DNA of 64,000 nt from Elusimicrobia bacterium GWD2_63_28 (GTDB lineage Bacteria; Elusimicrobiota; Elusimicrobia; Elusimicrobiales; UBA9959). How positions within the stretch are numbered: the stretch's first letter is position 1; every line of letters begins with the position of its first letter. A program made the position numbers and the translations under genes. The stretch spans positions 1 through 64,000 of the forward strand of contig MGUI01000065.1 in the NCBI GenBank assembly GCA_001799895.1. The letters run 5' to 3'. This document shows positions 7,929 to 16,818 of the stretch, one piece after another. The notes below the pieces were generated by a model. The model saw nothing but the letters and a program-made list of their open reading frames with translations, searched no databases and was not told the DNA's origin.

Positions 7929-9034
7929 TGAATAAACTGAACCTTACCCCCCGGCGCCTGGCCCTGTTCCTCTGGCACTGGGTGCTATGCGGCTTCTTCC
8001 TGGGCACGCTGACCCTGATGGGCCCGGTGCGCTGGGCTGCCAGCCACGCGCGGGCGGCAGGCTGGAGCGAGTCCGCGGAAAAGCTGACGGTTTTCTTTTT
8101 CATCGGCGTTCTCTTCGCCGTTTCGCTGCTGGGCGCCAGGCTGCTGGCGGCAAAGACCGCGGCGGCCGCCGGGAAAGCGGCCCGCTACGGGCTGCCGGCC
8201 GCCTCGCTGGCGCTGGCGCTGGCCGCGCTGGCCCTGTGGATGAACCCGAAGTTAATGACGGGCGCCTCGGCGCAGAGCGCCGCTGAAAGCTTTTCGTGGT
8301 CGGAGTTCACCTTCGGCCCCTACCCCGAGAAGGAGCGCTTGGCAGAGCTGAAGGCCGAGGGCTACACGGCCGTCATCTCGCTGCTGAGCAAGGCCGTGGT
8401 CCCTTTCGAGCCGGTGCTGCTGGCGCGAGAGGAGAAAGCCGCTAAAGAAACCGGGCTGGAGCTCATACATATTCCAATGCTGCCCTGGGTCTCCTCCAAC
8501 GACCACGTAACCGCGAAACTTAAAGAGCTGGAGAAAAAGGGCCCCGGCAAGTATTACGTTCACTGCTACCTGGGCAAGGACAGGGTTAACGTCTTCAAGC
8601 GCATGCTGGCGGCGGTTTCGGGCGGAGCCGTAAAGAATTTAGATACCGCCTCGGCGCGGACGCTTAAGGGAATGAAGAATTTCGAGCGCGGTGAGATAGC
8701 CGAGCTGGAGCGCGACGTCTATTTCACGCCGTACCCTACCGACGAGGAGTTCTTCGGCTATATCCTCAACGGCACGGTGACCACGCTGGTCTCGCTGCTG
8801 GACCCGGCTAACCCGGAGAACCTGCCGTGGATGAAGAAGGAAGCGGCGATAGCCGAAAAATACGGATTGAAGCTGGTCAGCCTCCCGTGGCTGCCGCTGG
8901 ACAAGGCCGGCAAGCAGGCTGCGGTCAGGCAGATCCGGGCGGCAAAAAAGCCGACCGTGGTGCACGCCTTCCTGTCAAAGTCGCCTGAATCGAAAGAGTT
9001 TGAAGCGTACTACGCGGCCGTTAAGGCAAAGTAG
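7925..9034 (+). CDS. Membrane protein with tandem dual-specificity phosphatase-like domains, second degenerate
   Basis: 369 residues. About three membrane helices (20-45, 58-78, 90-107) precede two related domains. The first has GYTAVISLL and the signature HCYLGKDR (Cys214, Arg220), fitting the HCx5R loop of tyrosine and dual-specificity phosphatases. The second repeats the pattern (VTTLVSLL) but has HAFLSKSP where the loop should be: Ala348 replaces the cysteine and the arginine is missing, so it should be inactive. Coupled to the glycosyltransferase gene, it may control or serve polymer synthesis. ATG 7925 overlaps the previous stop; ATG 7928 is an alternative. Confidence 0.75.
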   Translation: MMNKLNLTPRRLALFLWHWVLCGFFLGTLTLMGPVRWAASHARAAGWSESAEKLTVFFFIGVLFAVSLLGARLLAAKTAAAAGKAARYGLPAASLALALAALALWMNPKLMTGASAQSAAESFSWSEFTFGPYPEKERLAELKAEGYTAVISLLSKAVVPFEPVLLAREEKAAKETGLELIHIPMLPWVSSNDHVTAKLKELEKKGPGKYYVHCYLGKDRVNVFKRMLAAVSGGAVKNLDTASARTLKGMKNFERGEIAELERDVYFTPYPTDEEFFGYILNGTVTTLVSLLDPANPENLPWMKKEAAIAEKYGLKLVSLPWLPLDKAGKQAAVRQIRAAKKPTVVHAFLSKSPESKEFEAYYAAVKAK

Positions 9035-9395
9035 GCGCGCCCAGGCGGGCGGCTATTTTAGGAATGAATATTATCCCGCCTACGATAGCGGCGGCGACCG
9101 CGGTCAGCAGCACGGCTCCGGCTGCTATGTCTTTAATCTCCCCCGCCTGCTCGTGATGGCCGGGCGAGATAAAGTTCACGATCCGCTCCACGGCGCTGTT
9201 CATGGCCTCGGCGGACATGACCAGGCCGAAGCAGAGCAGCACGGCGGCCCATTCCAGCGACGCCAGGCGGAAGTAGAAACCGAGGGCGGTCACGGCCGCC
9301 GCGGCTGCCAGGTGCAGGTGGAAATTGATTTCGGTAGCCGCCACCTTAGCCACGCCGCGGCCCGCGTATTTAAAGCTCTGTATGCGTTTTCTCAT
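9021..9395 (-). CDS. Diacylglycerol kinase / undecaprenol kinase (DgkA family)
   Basis: 124 residues with three membrane helices and the family signature AEAMNSAVERIVNF followed by IKDIAAGAVLL. These enzymes use ATP to phosphorylate diacylglycerol or undecaprenol in the inner membrane. Diacylglycerol is released when glycerophosphate groups are taken from phosphatidylglycerol, which fits the adjacent LTA-synthase-like gene. AAGGGGAAG precedes the ATG. The 3' end overlaps the phosphatase-like gene by 14 bases, tail to tail. Confidence 0.9.
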   Translation of the reverse strand: MRKRIQSFKYAGRGVAKVAATEINFHLHLAAAAAVTALGFYFRLASLEWAAVLLCFGLVMSAEAMNSAVERIVNFISPGHHEQAGEIKDIAAGAVLLTAVAAAIVGGIIFIPKIAARLGAPTLP

Positions 9396-9470
9396 GGTTC
9401 TTCCCCTTCAGTTCCAGTTATGATAACAAATTAGCCCGCGCCTCACGCCGGGCACTACGGTAAAATAAAA

Positions 9471-11906
9471 ATGAACTCAGAACCAGAAGCAGCCGGCCAA
9501 ACCGGCACTGAACAGGGAAAAGAGAGAGCCTTGCCCCCGCACAAGAGGCTGGCCGCCTGGCTCGGCGAACGCGCCGCGGTATTTTTCCGGGCCCTGCCGG
9601 CCCTGCTGGCCGGCCTGCTGGTGCTGCGCGCCGGCGAGCTGTTGGCCGGCATGGAACCCGGCATAGGGCTTCCCTCCGCGGCGCGCATCTGGGTCACGGC
9701 CGCCGCACTGGACTTGTTCTGCCTCGCCAGGCATTTGCCGCTGCTCTTCCTGGTCTCGCTGCCCTTCCTGCCGGCGAAGGGGCAGGCCCCGCGCATGAAA
9801 CTGGGCCTGGCCTGGTCCGTCCTCGTCCTGCTGCAGCTGGCGCTGGTGCAGTATTACCTGCTCTCCGGCGTGCCGCTGGGCTCGGACCTCTATGCCTATA
9901 CAATGAAGGACATCTTCACCACGGTGAAGGGCGCCGGCTCTCTTTCCGTTTCCATGTTCATAGGCCTGGGCGCGGCCCTGGCGGCCCTGTGGGCCGCGCT
10001 GATCCTCATCGAGAAGCGCGCCCTGCCGCACCTTCCGGCCAGGGCGGCCGGGCTGGCGCTGGCGGCGGCGCTGCCGCTCCTCGTTTTCGCCCCGGCGCAG
10101 CCGGGCACCATACGCGGCCTCACCGAGCACGCGCTCGGCCTGGCCGTGAACAAGACCTCTTTCTTTATCGACGGGACCGCCGCCTATTTCTCCCCGGCCG
10201 GCCGGAAGGTGATAAAGACGGAGGCGTCCTCCGGCATGGCCCTGGGCAGCCTGTCCACGGACTACCCTTTCCTGCGCGAAGAGCGCACCTACGACGCGCT
10301 GGGCCCTTATTTCAACAAAGCGCCCCGCACGCCGAACTTCGTTTTCTTCATAGCCGAGGGGCTGGGCCGCGGCTTCTCCGGGCCGGGCGCCGTGCTGGGC
10401 AGCTTTACGCCCAAGCTGGACCAGATCGCGGCCGAAGGGTTGTATTGGGAGAATTTCCTGGCCAACCAGGGCCGCACCTTCGGCGTGCTGCCGGCGCTGT
10501 TCGGCTCTATGCCCTTCGGCAAGAACGGCCTGGCCGAGCTGGGCGACAAGATGCCGCCGCACATGACGCTGCTGAGCGTGGTGAAGAAGGCCGGCTACGG
10601 CGTGCGGGTCTACTGCGGCTTCAACTCCGACTTCGACAATGACCGCGCTTTCTACACCATCAACGGCGCAGACAGCATCACCGACGAGCTGAGCTTCGGG
10701 CCCGGCTACAAGAAGAGCACCTCCTGGGGCTACGCCGACAGGGACCTGGTCACGCGCGCGCTGGCCGGCGAGGCGCAGGCCGGCGGGGAACCTTCCGTGA
10801 CGGTGGTAAAAACCTCCACGATGCACACCCCTTACAGGTTTTTGGGCCAGGAGGCTTACTACCCGGTTTTCGAACGGCACCTGGACGCCCTCGGCATACA
10901 GGAGGGAAGGAAGGAGGCCTACCGCAAACACCGCGATATCTACACTTCCGTCCTCTACTTCGACGACGAGATCGCCCGCTTTATCGGAGAGCTGAAGAAG
11001 CGCCCGGCCTGGCGCAATACCGTCTTCATCCTGACCGGCGACCACCGGCTGCCGGAGATCCCGATGAGCACGCGGCTGTCGCGCTACTACGTGCCGCTGC
11101 TGGTGCTCTCGCCCATGCTGAAGGCGCCCGCCCGCTTCAAATCTGTCTCCTCCCACCTGGACATAGCGCCGTCGGTGCTGGCCTTCCTCTCGCACAACTA
11201 CGGCCTGCAGACGCCGCGGCGCGTGACCTGGCTGGGCTCCGGCCTGGACACGCAGCCCGCCTTCCGCAACGTGCAGACCTTCCCCATGATGCAGACCAAG
11301 ACGGACCTGGTGGATTTTATTTCAGGCTACTGGTACCTCAACCACGACGCCGTATACCGGCTCGGGGATTCCATGCAGATCCCGCAGTCCCCCGACAAGG
11401 AGGCGCTGCGGGTGATGAAGGAAAAGTTCGCCGCCTTCAAAGCCGCCAACGCCGTGGTTGCCAGGACCAACGCGCTGATGCCCGAGGGCACGGAGAGCGA
11501 CCTGGGCCCTTACATACAGGAAGAGCGCCTCAAGCTGCCCGACGCCGTCAGCGACAACCTGACGCCGGGGCTGACCGTGCGCGAGGTGCGCGCCCCCGAG
11601 AGCGCCAGGACCGGGGCCCTTACCATAGAGATCACCTTCGCCAATCCCGGCAAGGATCCTTCTCCCAAGTTCGTCCCTCTGGCGGTGCTGATGACCGCCG
11701 AAGCGCGGGAGCTTACGGAATCCTACGGCCTGCCGCAGGAGCTCAAGCCCGACGGTTCTGTTACCATCCGTCTGGAGATTAAATCCGGCAAGATAACTCC
11801 TGGCCGCTATTTCCTGGCCGTCATTCCCTCCCACCCTGACACCGGCAAGGCCGTGGGCACCGGCAAGTACCGCATCCCGGTGCTGCTCACCGGGGGCGGC
11901 AAATGA
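9471..11906 (+). CDS. LTA synthase family phosphoglycerol transferase (sulfatase fold)
   Basis: 811 residues. About five N-terminal membrane helices (30-220), then an alkaline-phosphatase-superfamily domain (about 285-600). TPNFVFFIAEG carries the metal-binding acidic residue, NQGRTFGVLPALFGS the likely catalytic Thr and ILTGDHRLPE the metal-binding Asp-His, as in LtaS and OpgB. The last 170 residues look like a beta-sandwich. Likely role: moving glycerol phosphate from phosphatidylglycerol to an extracytoplasmic glycan (inference). TAAAAT lies at 9461-9466, four bases before the ATG, with no clear ribosome-binding site. Confidence 0.82.
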   Translation: MNSEPEAAGQTGTEQGKERALPPHKRLAAWLGERAAVFFRALPALLAGLLVLRAGELLAGMEPGIGLPSAARIWVTAAALDLFCLARHLPLLFLVSLPFLPAKGQAPRMKLGLAWSVLVLLQLALVQYYLLSGVPLGSDLYAYTMKDIFTTVKGAGSLSVSMFIGLGAALAALWAALILIEKRALPHLPARAAGLALAAALPLLVFAPAQPGTIRGLTEHALGLAVNKTSFFIDGTAAYFSPAGRKVIKTEASSGMALGSLSTDYPFLREERTYDALGPYFNKAPRTPNFVFFIAEGLGRGFSGPGAVLGSFTPKLDQIAAEGLYWENFLANQGRTFGVLPALFGSMPFGKNGLAELGDKMPPHMTLLSVVKKAGYGVRVYCGFNSDFDNDRAFYTINGADSITDELSFGPGYKKSTSWGYADRDLVTRALAGEAQAGGEPSVTVVKTSTMHTPYRFLGQEAYYPVFERHLDALGIQEGRKEAYRKHRDIYTSVLYFDDEIARFIGELKKRPAWRNTVFILTGDHRLPEIPMSTRLSRYYVPLLVLSPMLKAPARFKSVSSHLDIAPSVLAFLSHNYGLQTPRRVTWLGSGLDTQPAFRNVQTFPMMQTKTDLVDFISGYWYLNHDAVYRLGDSMQIPQSPDKEALRVMKEKFAAFKAANAVVARTNALMPEGTESDLGPYIQEERLKLPDAVSDNLTPGLTVREVRAPESARTGALTIEITFANPGKDPSPKFVPLAVLMTAEARELTESYGLPQELKPDGSVTIRLEIKSGKITPGRYFLAVIPSHPDTGKAVGTGKYRIPVLLTGGGK

Positions 11907-12832
11907 GAGGCCTGATCGTCGCGCTGGTCCTGCTGCTGGGAGCACCGTGCGCCAGGGCCGCGGCAGACAGGGCGGTCTGGATGTGGGAAAAAGAATCCTA
12001 CGCCCTGCTCGAGAGCCGCGCGGCCGCTAAAGACGCCATAGCCTTTTTCAAAGCCCGCGGCATAAACACACTGTATCTCTACGCCGACTCTTTCCAGGGC
12101 CGCAATTTGCTGACGCAGAAGCCGCGGCTGTACCGCCGCCTGATACGCAGGCTGCGGGGCGAAGGCATCCGGACTTACGCGCTGCTGGGCTCCGCCTATC
12201 TCAACACCGAGGAATATGTGCTGCCGCCGCGCCACCCCGACGCGCTGGCGATGATGAAGCGCGTGCTTGACTACAATGCACGCGAAAAGGCGAAGGACCG
12301 GTTCGACGGCGTGAACCTGGATATCGAGCCGCATATCCTGGACCAGTGGAAGGACCGCAAGCACGCGCTGCTGCAGGAATTTTTATCGATGAGCCGCAAG
12401 CTGATGGACCTGAAGAAGGCCTATGGGCTGGAGTTGGCGATAGGCCCCGCCGTGCCTTTCTGGCTGGACGGCATAACACTGGAATGGGAAGGGCGGGTGA
12501 AGCCGGTCAGCGAGCACGCGGCCGACGTCTACGATTACCTGGCGCTGATGGATTACCGCGACCGCGCCGGGGGCCGCGACGGCATCATAGCCCACGCCGC
12601 GTCGGAACTGAAGTATGCGGGCAGTATCGGGCGCAAAGTTATTATCGGGGTGGAAACGGGCAAGAACGAAATACAGAAGGTCTCTTTCTATCACCTGGCA
12701 AAGGCTGACATGGAGCGGGAACTGGCGCTGGCTGAAGCGGCTTTCGCTTCAGAGCCGGCCTTCGGCGGCTTCGTGATCCACCATTACCGCACCTACCGCA
12801 ATTGGCTGGAAAGCCAGAACCCTAAAAATTAA
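11903..12832 (+). CDS. Secreted TIM-barrel glycoside hydrolase-like protein
   Basis: 309 residues with a signal peptide cut after about ARA (20). Strand motifs suggest a TIM barrel: INTLYLYADS, IRTYALLG, FDGVNLDIEPHIL (a DxE at the end of strand four, as in GH18-like catalytic sites), LELAIGPAVPFWL, YDYLALMDYRD and KVIIGVETG. The substrate is probably a polysaccharide, but no family can be assigned. Overlaps the LTA-synthase-like gene by ATGA, so the two are coupled and may act on one envelope polymer. Confidence 0.65.
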   Translation: MRGLIVALVLLLGAPCARAAADRAVWMWEKESYALLESRAAAKDAIAFFKARGINTLYLYADSFQGRNLLTQKPRLYRRLIRRLRGEGIRTYALLGSAYLNTEEYVLPPRHPDALAMMKRVLDYNAREKAKDRFDGVNLDIEPHILDQWKDRKHALLQEFLSMSRKLMDLKKAYGLELAIGPAVPFWLDGITLEWEGRVKPVSEHAADVYDYLALMDYRDRAGGRDGIIAHAASELKYAGSIGRKVIIGVETGKNEIQKVSFYHLAKADMERELALAEAAFASEPAFGGFVIHHYRTYRNWLESQNPKN

Positions 12833-14364
12833 AAGTTGTAGCGCGCCTGCAGGCCGGCCGACCAGGAATGGCCGCGGCCGCCCGTCGTGCGGCGGCGGCC
12901 CTGCAGCCGCACCGAGCCGCGGCCGGAATACCATTCCGCCCCGGCCGTATAGAGATCGGCGTGGTAGGACATCAGCTGGTCGGTAATGTAGCCGTGCTCA
13001 TAGCCGGCGTCGGCCGACCAGTTGTAGCCGGCGCAGCGGCGCCACCCGGCGCTGAGCCAATGGCCGGTTTCGTCCACCGTGTCGTAGCCGTCGCGGCCAC
13101 GGGTGAAATTAAGGTGGGAAAACCTGTAGCCGCCGGAGAATTCCTTCTGCCAGGGCAGCCACCCCGTCAGGTAGCCGTCGGCCTCCGAGAGGCGGTTGCC
13201 GTCTGAGAAGAAAGAGCGGCCCAGAGAGGCGCCGGCCCGGTAAATTTCCTTCTCCCCCCTGCTGACGCCGGCGCCGAAGCGGTCGGCGTGCACATAGCGC
13301 AGGCGGCCCGAGGCGGAGGCGCTGTAGAAGTCCTGCTGCCCGTGAGAATAGCCGGCCGAGAAACCGTAAGCCCCGTAATCCTTAAGGCCGCGCAAGCCGG
13401 CAGTGCCGAGGGCGGTGCCGCCGGCCACGGTGCTGAGGCCGGCCCTGCCCGTCCAGTTCCAGCCGAGCAGCGGCCCGGAGGTTTCGGCGCGGACGGAATT
13501 TTCGCGGGGGATGCGGTACAGGTGGTTGCCGCCGGAGACGCGCACCAGCCGGGGCTGGCTGGCCAGTTCCAGCGACGACGAGCGCCTGCGCAGCGCGGCC
13601 CTGGCGCGCCCCATGGCGAGCGGCTCGCCGCCCGGTGAAGCGATATCGGAGAAAACAGACTGGCCGTACTCGCCCTCCCAGAGCAGCTCTTTGCCGTAGC
13701 GGCCGGAGAGTCCGGCGGAGTAGGCCTGCTCCTGGATCTCGAAATAGGTGAAGCCGCGCCCGGCGTTGCGCTGCGCGTCGGTGCGCAGTTCGGCGCCGCC
13801 GAAAATATCCAGCCCGCCCTTCAGCGGGGTGCGGAAGCGGGCGCCGGCGGAAGAGCCCTCGTAAATTATGCGCTGCGGGTTGGCGGTGGCCAGGCTTTCC
13901 AGCGAGACGGAGCGGTAGGCGCGGGCCCGGGGAAAGACAGCTGACCCGGCGCGCTCGGAGAGAGAATCGACGCGCTGCCGGGCCGTGCAGTTGCGGGGGT
14001 CCAGCGCGGCCAGCCCGGCGTAGGCGCGCAGCGCTCCCCTGTCGTCGTTCATACCGGAGCGGGCGCGGGCGAGCAGGCCCAGGACGTACTGGCTGTCGGG
14101 GCTTTGGGCGTTCCACTGCTCCAAATAAACGGAGGCCTCTTCGTACTGGCCAAGGCCTATGCAGGCAAGCCCCAGCCCCTCCAGCGCGCCGGCGCTCGAG
14201 GGCGAGGCCAGCAGCAGGTTCAGAAAAGTAGTCTTGGCCCCGGCGTAATCCCCCCGCTTGCGCTGCTCCATCCCGTAATCATACCCCTGCTGCGCCCCCG
14301 CCGGCGCCGCCCCCAGCAGCAGGAAACCAATTAAAATCACGCGCCAGTTCTTTATCATCCCCAT
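12829..14364 (-). CDS. TPR plus outer-membrane beta-barrel protein (YaiO-like)
   Basis: 511 residues. Signal peptide (cut near AGAQQ), TPR-like helices at about 28-140 (YDYGMEQRKRGDYAGAKTTF, ALEGLGLACIGLGQYEEA), then about 350 residues of alternating beta-strands with many Tyr, Trp, Gly and Arg, ending in the aromatic C-terminal signature LQARYNF used for outer-membrane insertion. This matches the YaiO architecture, whose role may be in exopolysaccharide export. The 3' end overlaps the preceding gene tail to tail by four bases. Confidence 0.72.
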   Translation of the reverse strand: MGMIKNWRVILIGFLLLGAAPAGAQQGYDYGMEQRKRGDYAGAKTTFLNLLLASPSSAGALEGLGLACIGLGQYEEASVYLEQWNAQSPDSQYVLGLLARARSGMNDDRGALRAYAGLAALDPRNCTARQRVDSLSERAGSAVFPRARAYRSVSLESLATANPQRIIYEGSSAGARFRTPLKGGLDIFGGAELRTDAQRNAGRGFTYFEIQEQAYSAGLSGRYGKELLWEGEYGQSVFSDIASPGGEPLAMGRARAALRRRSSSLELASQPRLVRVSGGNHLYRIPRENSVRAETSGPLLGWNWTGRAGLSTVAGGTALGTAGLRGLKDYGAYGFSAGYSHGQQDFYSASASGRLRYVHADRFGAGVSRGEKEIYRAGASLGRSFFSDGNRLSEADGYLTGWLPWQKEFSGGYRFSHLNFTRGRDGYDTVDETGHWLSAGWRRCAGYNWSADAGYEHGYITDQLMSYHADLYTAGAEWYSGRGSVRLQGRRRTTGGRGHSWSAGLQARYNF

Positions 14365-14440
14365 AATTTTACAAAATCCACCCCTACAATAAAGGCACGA
14401 CGCCCCTGCCAGGCCCCCGACCGGGCTTCTCGCGGCTCTG

Positions 14441-15181
14441 TTAGGAAAGTAGTAAAGGCAGGATTTCGCAGGCGTCGCCGTCGAATTTGAGGTCGGCGAG
14501 GGAGTCGTGGGCCGTGGGGCCGCGGTTGATTGTGAGGTAAGGTTTGCCGGCGGACTTGGCGGCCAGAGGCACCGAGGCCGCGGGCTCCACCGAGAGCGTA
14601 GAACCGACCGAGATAGCCAGGTCGCAGTTTTCTGCGGCGCGGAAAGCCTTGATCAGGGTTTCCTGGTCCAGCGGCTGGCCGAACATTATAACGGCCGGCT
14701 TCAGCCAGCCCCCGCAGGCGCATTGCGGCGGCGCCCCGTCGTGGTTGAACTTCGCCACCGCCTCCTCCATCGAGGTCCAGGCAAAGCAGTCCAGGCACTC
14801 CGCGCACAGGCCCGAGCCGTGCAGCTCCACCAGCTTGTCCGGGCCCGAGCCGGCGGCCCTGTGCAGCCCGTCGATATTCTGCGTCACCAGCGCCAGCAGC
14901 CGCCCGGCCTGTTCCAGCGCGGCCACCGCCCTGTGCGCCGCGTTAGGCGCGGCGGCCCTGAAGGCCGGGAAAGTCTCGGCCTTATAGCGCCAGTAGTCCT
15001 GCTTCGCCTTCGTGGAATTTATGAAATCCTGGTACAGCACCGGCTCGCGTTTGGTCCAGACCCCGTCCGGTCCCCTGAAATCCGGGATCCCGCTGCCGGT
15101 AGAGATGCCTGCGCCGGTAAAGACCAGGATCTTCCGCGCGCCGGAAACGAGCTGCCTGGCCTTGTTGAAATTCTCATCCAT
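14441..15181 (-). CDS. cobB: Sir2 family NAD-dependent protein deacylase
   Basis: 246 residues. All sirtuin motifs are present: GAGISTGSGIPDFRG (NAD binding), TQNIDGLH, the catalytic His in ELHGS, zinc cysteines in CAECLDC and CACGG, and GSTLSVEPA. Sirtuins remove acyl groups from lysines, consuming NAD. The length is normal. Next in the minus direction after the SRAP gene, with 14 bases between them. Confidence 0.93.
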   Translation of the reverse strand: MDENFNKARQLVSGARKILVFTGAGISTGSGIPDFRGPDGVWTKREPVLYQDFINSTKAKQDYWRYKAETFPAFRAAAPNAAHRAVAALEQAGRLLALVTQNIDGLHRAAGSGPDKLVELHGSGLCAECLDCFAWTSMEEAVAKFNHDGAPPQCACGGWLKPAVIMFGQPLDQETLIKAFRAAENCDLAISVGSTLSVEPAASVPLAAKSAGKPYLTINRGPTAHDSLADLKFDGDACEILPLLLS

Positions 15182-15195
15182 AAAAACGGGGAAGG

Positions 15196-15927
15196 TTAAG
15201 CCTCAAGCGGCTTGAAACAGTCCGGGGAATCGTTCGTGGGGTCGTTGACGATGTCTGATACGCGGTAACCGTGCATCAGGTGCGAATCGTAGGCCCGCAG
15301 CAGCGGCAGCAGGGTCTCGCTGTCCTTGAACTTAGGGTCCAGCCACAGCGCCTCGTGGCGGCGCTCCAGGATGACCGGCATGCGGTGGTGCACGGTGCGC
15401 ACCAGCGCGCTGGCCGCGGCCGTGATGATGGCGAAGGTGTTGGTCTTCTCCTCGTAAACGCCGGCCATGCCGAACAGGCCCTTGTCGCGCAGCTCGAAGC
15501 GGTAAGGAGCCTTCACTCCGGCCGAGCTCTGCCATTCGAAGAAGCCGTCGGCGGGCACCAGGCACCTGGTCCTGTAGAAGGCCGACCTGAAAGCCGGCCG
15601 GGAAGCTATGCCCTCGGCCCGGGCGTTGATAAAGCCGTCGCGCTGCTGCGGCGCCGCCGTATCCGGCGCGGCCTCGTCCGAAAACTTTTTTTCCAGGGTG
15701 TTGCCGGCGGAGAAGAGCGGCGTAGAGGCGCCGGTCCCGAAACCGCCCGACGACCAGGCCGGGACAAAGCCCCATTTCAGCAGCTTCAGCCCTCCCGCGC
15801 AGGCCACCGGGACCTGCGCCCCCGGAGCTATGTTATAGGAAGGCTTCCAGTTAAAAGAAGCCTGCTTCAGGCCGAAGCGCTTTACCACTTCCGCCAAATC
15901 CAGCGTCTGAGAATATCTGCCGCACAT
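15196..15927 (-). CDS. SRAP domain protein (YedK/HMCES family)
   Basis: 243 residues. Start chosen at MCGRY so that Cys2 becomes the N-terminal catalytic residue after Met removal; GAGGGGAAAATT precedes it. KWGFVPAW, NARAEG, RCLVPADGFFEW (catalytic Glu) and HHRMPVIL (catalytic His) are all visible. YedK forms a DNA-protein crosslink with abasic sites in single-stranded DNA and so protects them. Confidence 0.93.
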   Translation of the reverse strand: MCGRYSQTLDLAEVVKRFGLKQASFNWKPSYNIAPGAQVPVACAGGLKLLKWGFVPAWSSGGFGTGASTPLFSAGNTLEKKFSDEAAPDTAAPQQRDGFINARAEGIASRPAFRSAFYRTRCLVPADGFFEWQSSAGVKAPYRFELRDKGLFGMAGVYEEKTNTFAIITAAASALVRTVHHRMPVILERRHEALWLDPKFKDSETLLPLLRAYDSHLMHGYRVSDIVNDPTNDSPDCFKPLEA

Positions 15928-15984
15928 AATTTTCCCCTCGACCCGATTATACAAATTCCGTCCCGGCGCGCCCCCCCGGCGCTT

Positions 15985-16755
15985 TTACCAGTCCGTTTTC
16001 TGCGCTTCGGCCAGCTGCCGCTTGATGTTCCTGTGCCCCTGCACCAGGGCCAGCAGCATCCCGGCCAGGCCCAGCCACTTCAGCCAGAACCAGCGGCGCG
16101 GGCCGCGCTCCAGTATCTCTACGTCCTCCGGAGAGCGCAGGTAAAGCAGTTCGCAGGCGCCCTCGCCTTTGTCGGTGCGGCTGAGGCTGGTCTTCCAGTT
16201 CAGCTGCTTGTAGGGATCGGTCTCGCCGGGTTTTTCCGAAGCTACGGCGTTCACCAGCCAGCCCTTCAGGCGCACCTGATCTCCGGGCCTTATATTCTTG
16301 GCGGCCGCGAAGGCAGCCTCGTCGCAGGAGGCCAGGTGCGTGTTGGCCGCCTCGTGTAAGTTAAAGGTAACGCCGTAGTCCCAGCGCGCGTCGTAGTGGT
16401 CGAACATCACGCGCAGCTTGACGTCCTTGTACAGCTCCCGCGCCGAGTTCTCCCCCCAGAGCAGACCCGCGTCGGCGGCCATCACGTCGTCGAAGTCGCT
16501 GGCCAGCTTGTGCGAGACGCCGAAGACCACGGCGGCGGCGGAGTAAGTCTGCAGCGGGGTGAAGGTCCAGCAGTATTTGCCTTTGCAGCAGGACTGCGGC
16601 GCCGCAGGGCCGTCCAGCGGGGCCTGCTGCGGGGCGGCGTGCGTGGCCGACAGGGTATCGCTTACCAGCTTGTAATTATTGGAATACTTGTACCAGGAGA
16701 AAAGGAAGAGCAGCAGCGAAAAAATAAACAGGTGTTTAAGCCCCAGTCTCCCCAT
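15985..16755 (-). CDS. Unrecognised membrane protein with extracytoplasmic domain
   Basis: 256 residues. Hydrophobic segments near the N-terminus (8-22) and C-terminus (about 222-240) flank a soluble domain. WTFTPLQTYSAAAVVFGVSHK, DAGLLWGEN, WDYGVTFNLHEAANTHLAS and IRPGDQVRLKGWLVNA suggest a beta-rich, possibly OB-like fold. Cysteines cluster at QSCCKGKYCW. No function can be assigned. Confidence 0.6.
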   Translation of the reverse strand: MGRLGLKHLFIFSLLLFLFSWYKYSNNYKLVSDTLSATHAAPQQAPLDGPAAPQSCCKGKYCWTFTPLQTYSAAAVVFGVSHKLASDFDDVMAADAGLLWGENSARELYKDVKLRVMFDHYDARWDYGVTFNLHEAANTHLASCDEAAFAAAKNIRPGDQVRLKGWLVNAVASEKPGETDPYKQLNWKTSLSRTDKGEGACELLYLRSPEDVEILERGPRRWFWLKWLGLAGMLLALVQGHRNIKRQLAEAQKTDW

Positions 16756-16785
16756 AAAGCCATTATCCTAAATCCTGACCGAAAA

Positions 16786-16811
16786 TAACACCGCCCGCTT
16801 GCGGCGGGCGG
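16786..16811 (-). terminator. Terminator downstream of htpX
   Basis: Eight-base-pair stem CCGCCCGC/GCGGGCGG. On the minus strand it is followed by TGTTATTTTC, so it can end the htpX transcript. Confidence 0.6.
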
Positions 16812-16818
16812 CGGGGCT

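Noticed and set aside
9477..11195. Long open frame on the minus strand opposite the LTA-synthase-like gene
   Set aside because: It shadows a clear plus-strand gene, has no recognisable domain and no proper start signal; high GC makes such antisense frames common.
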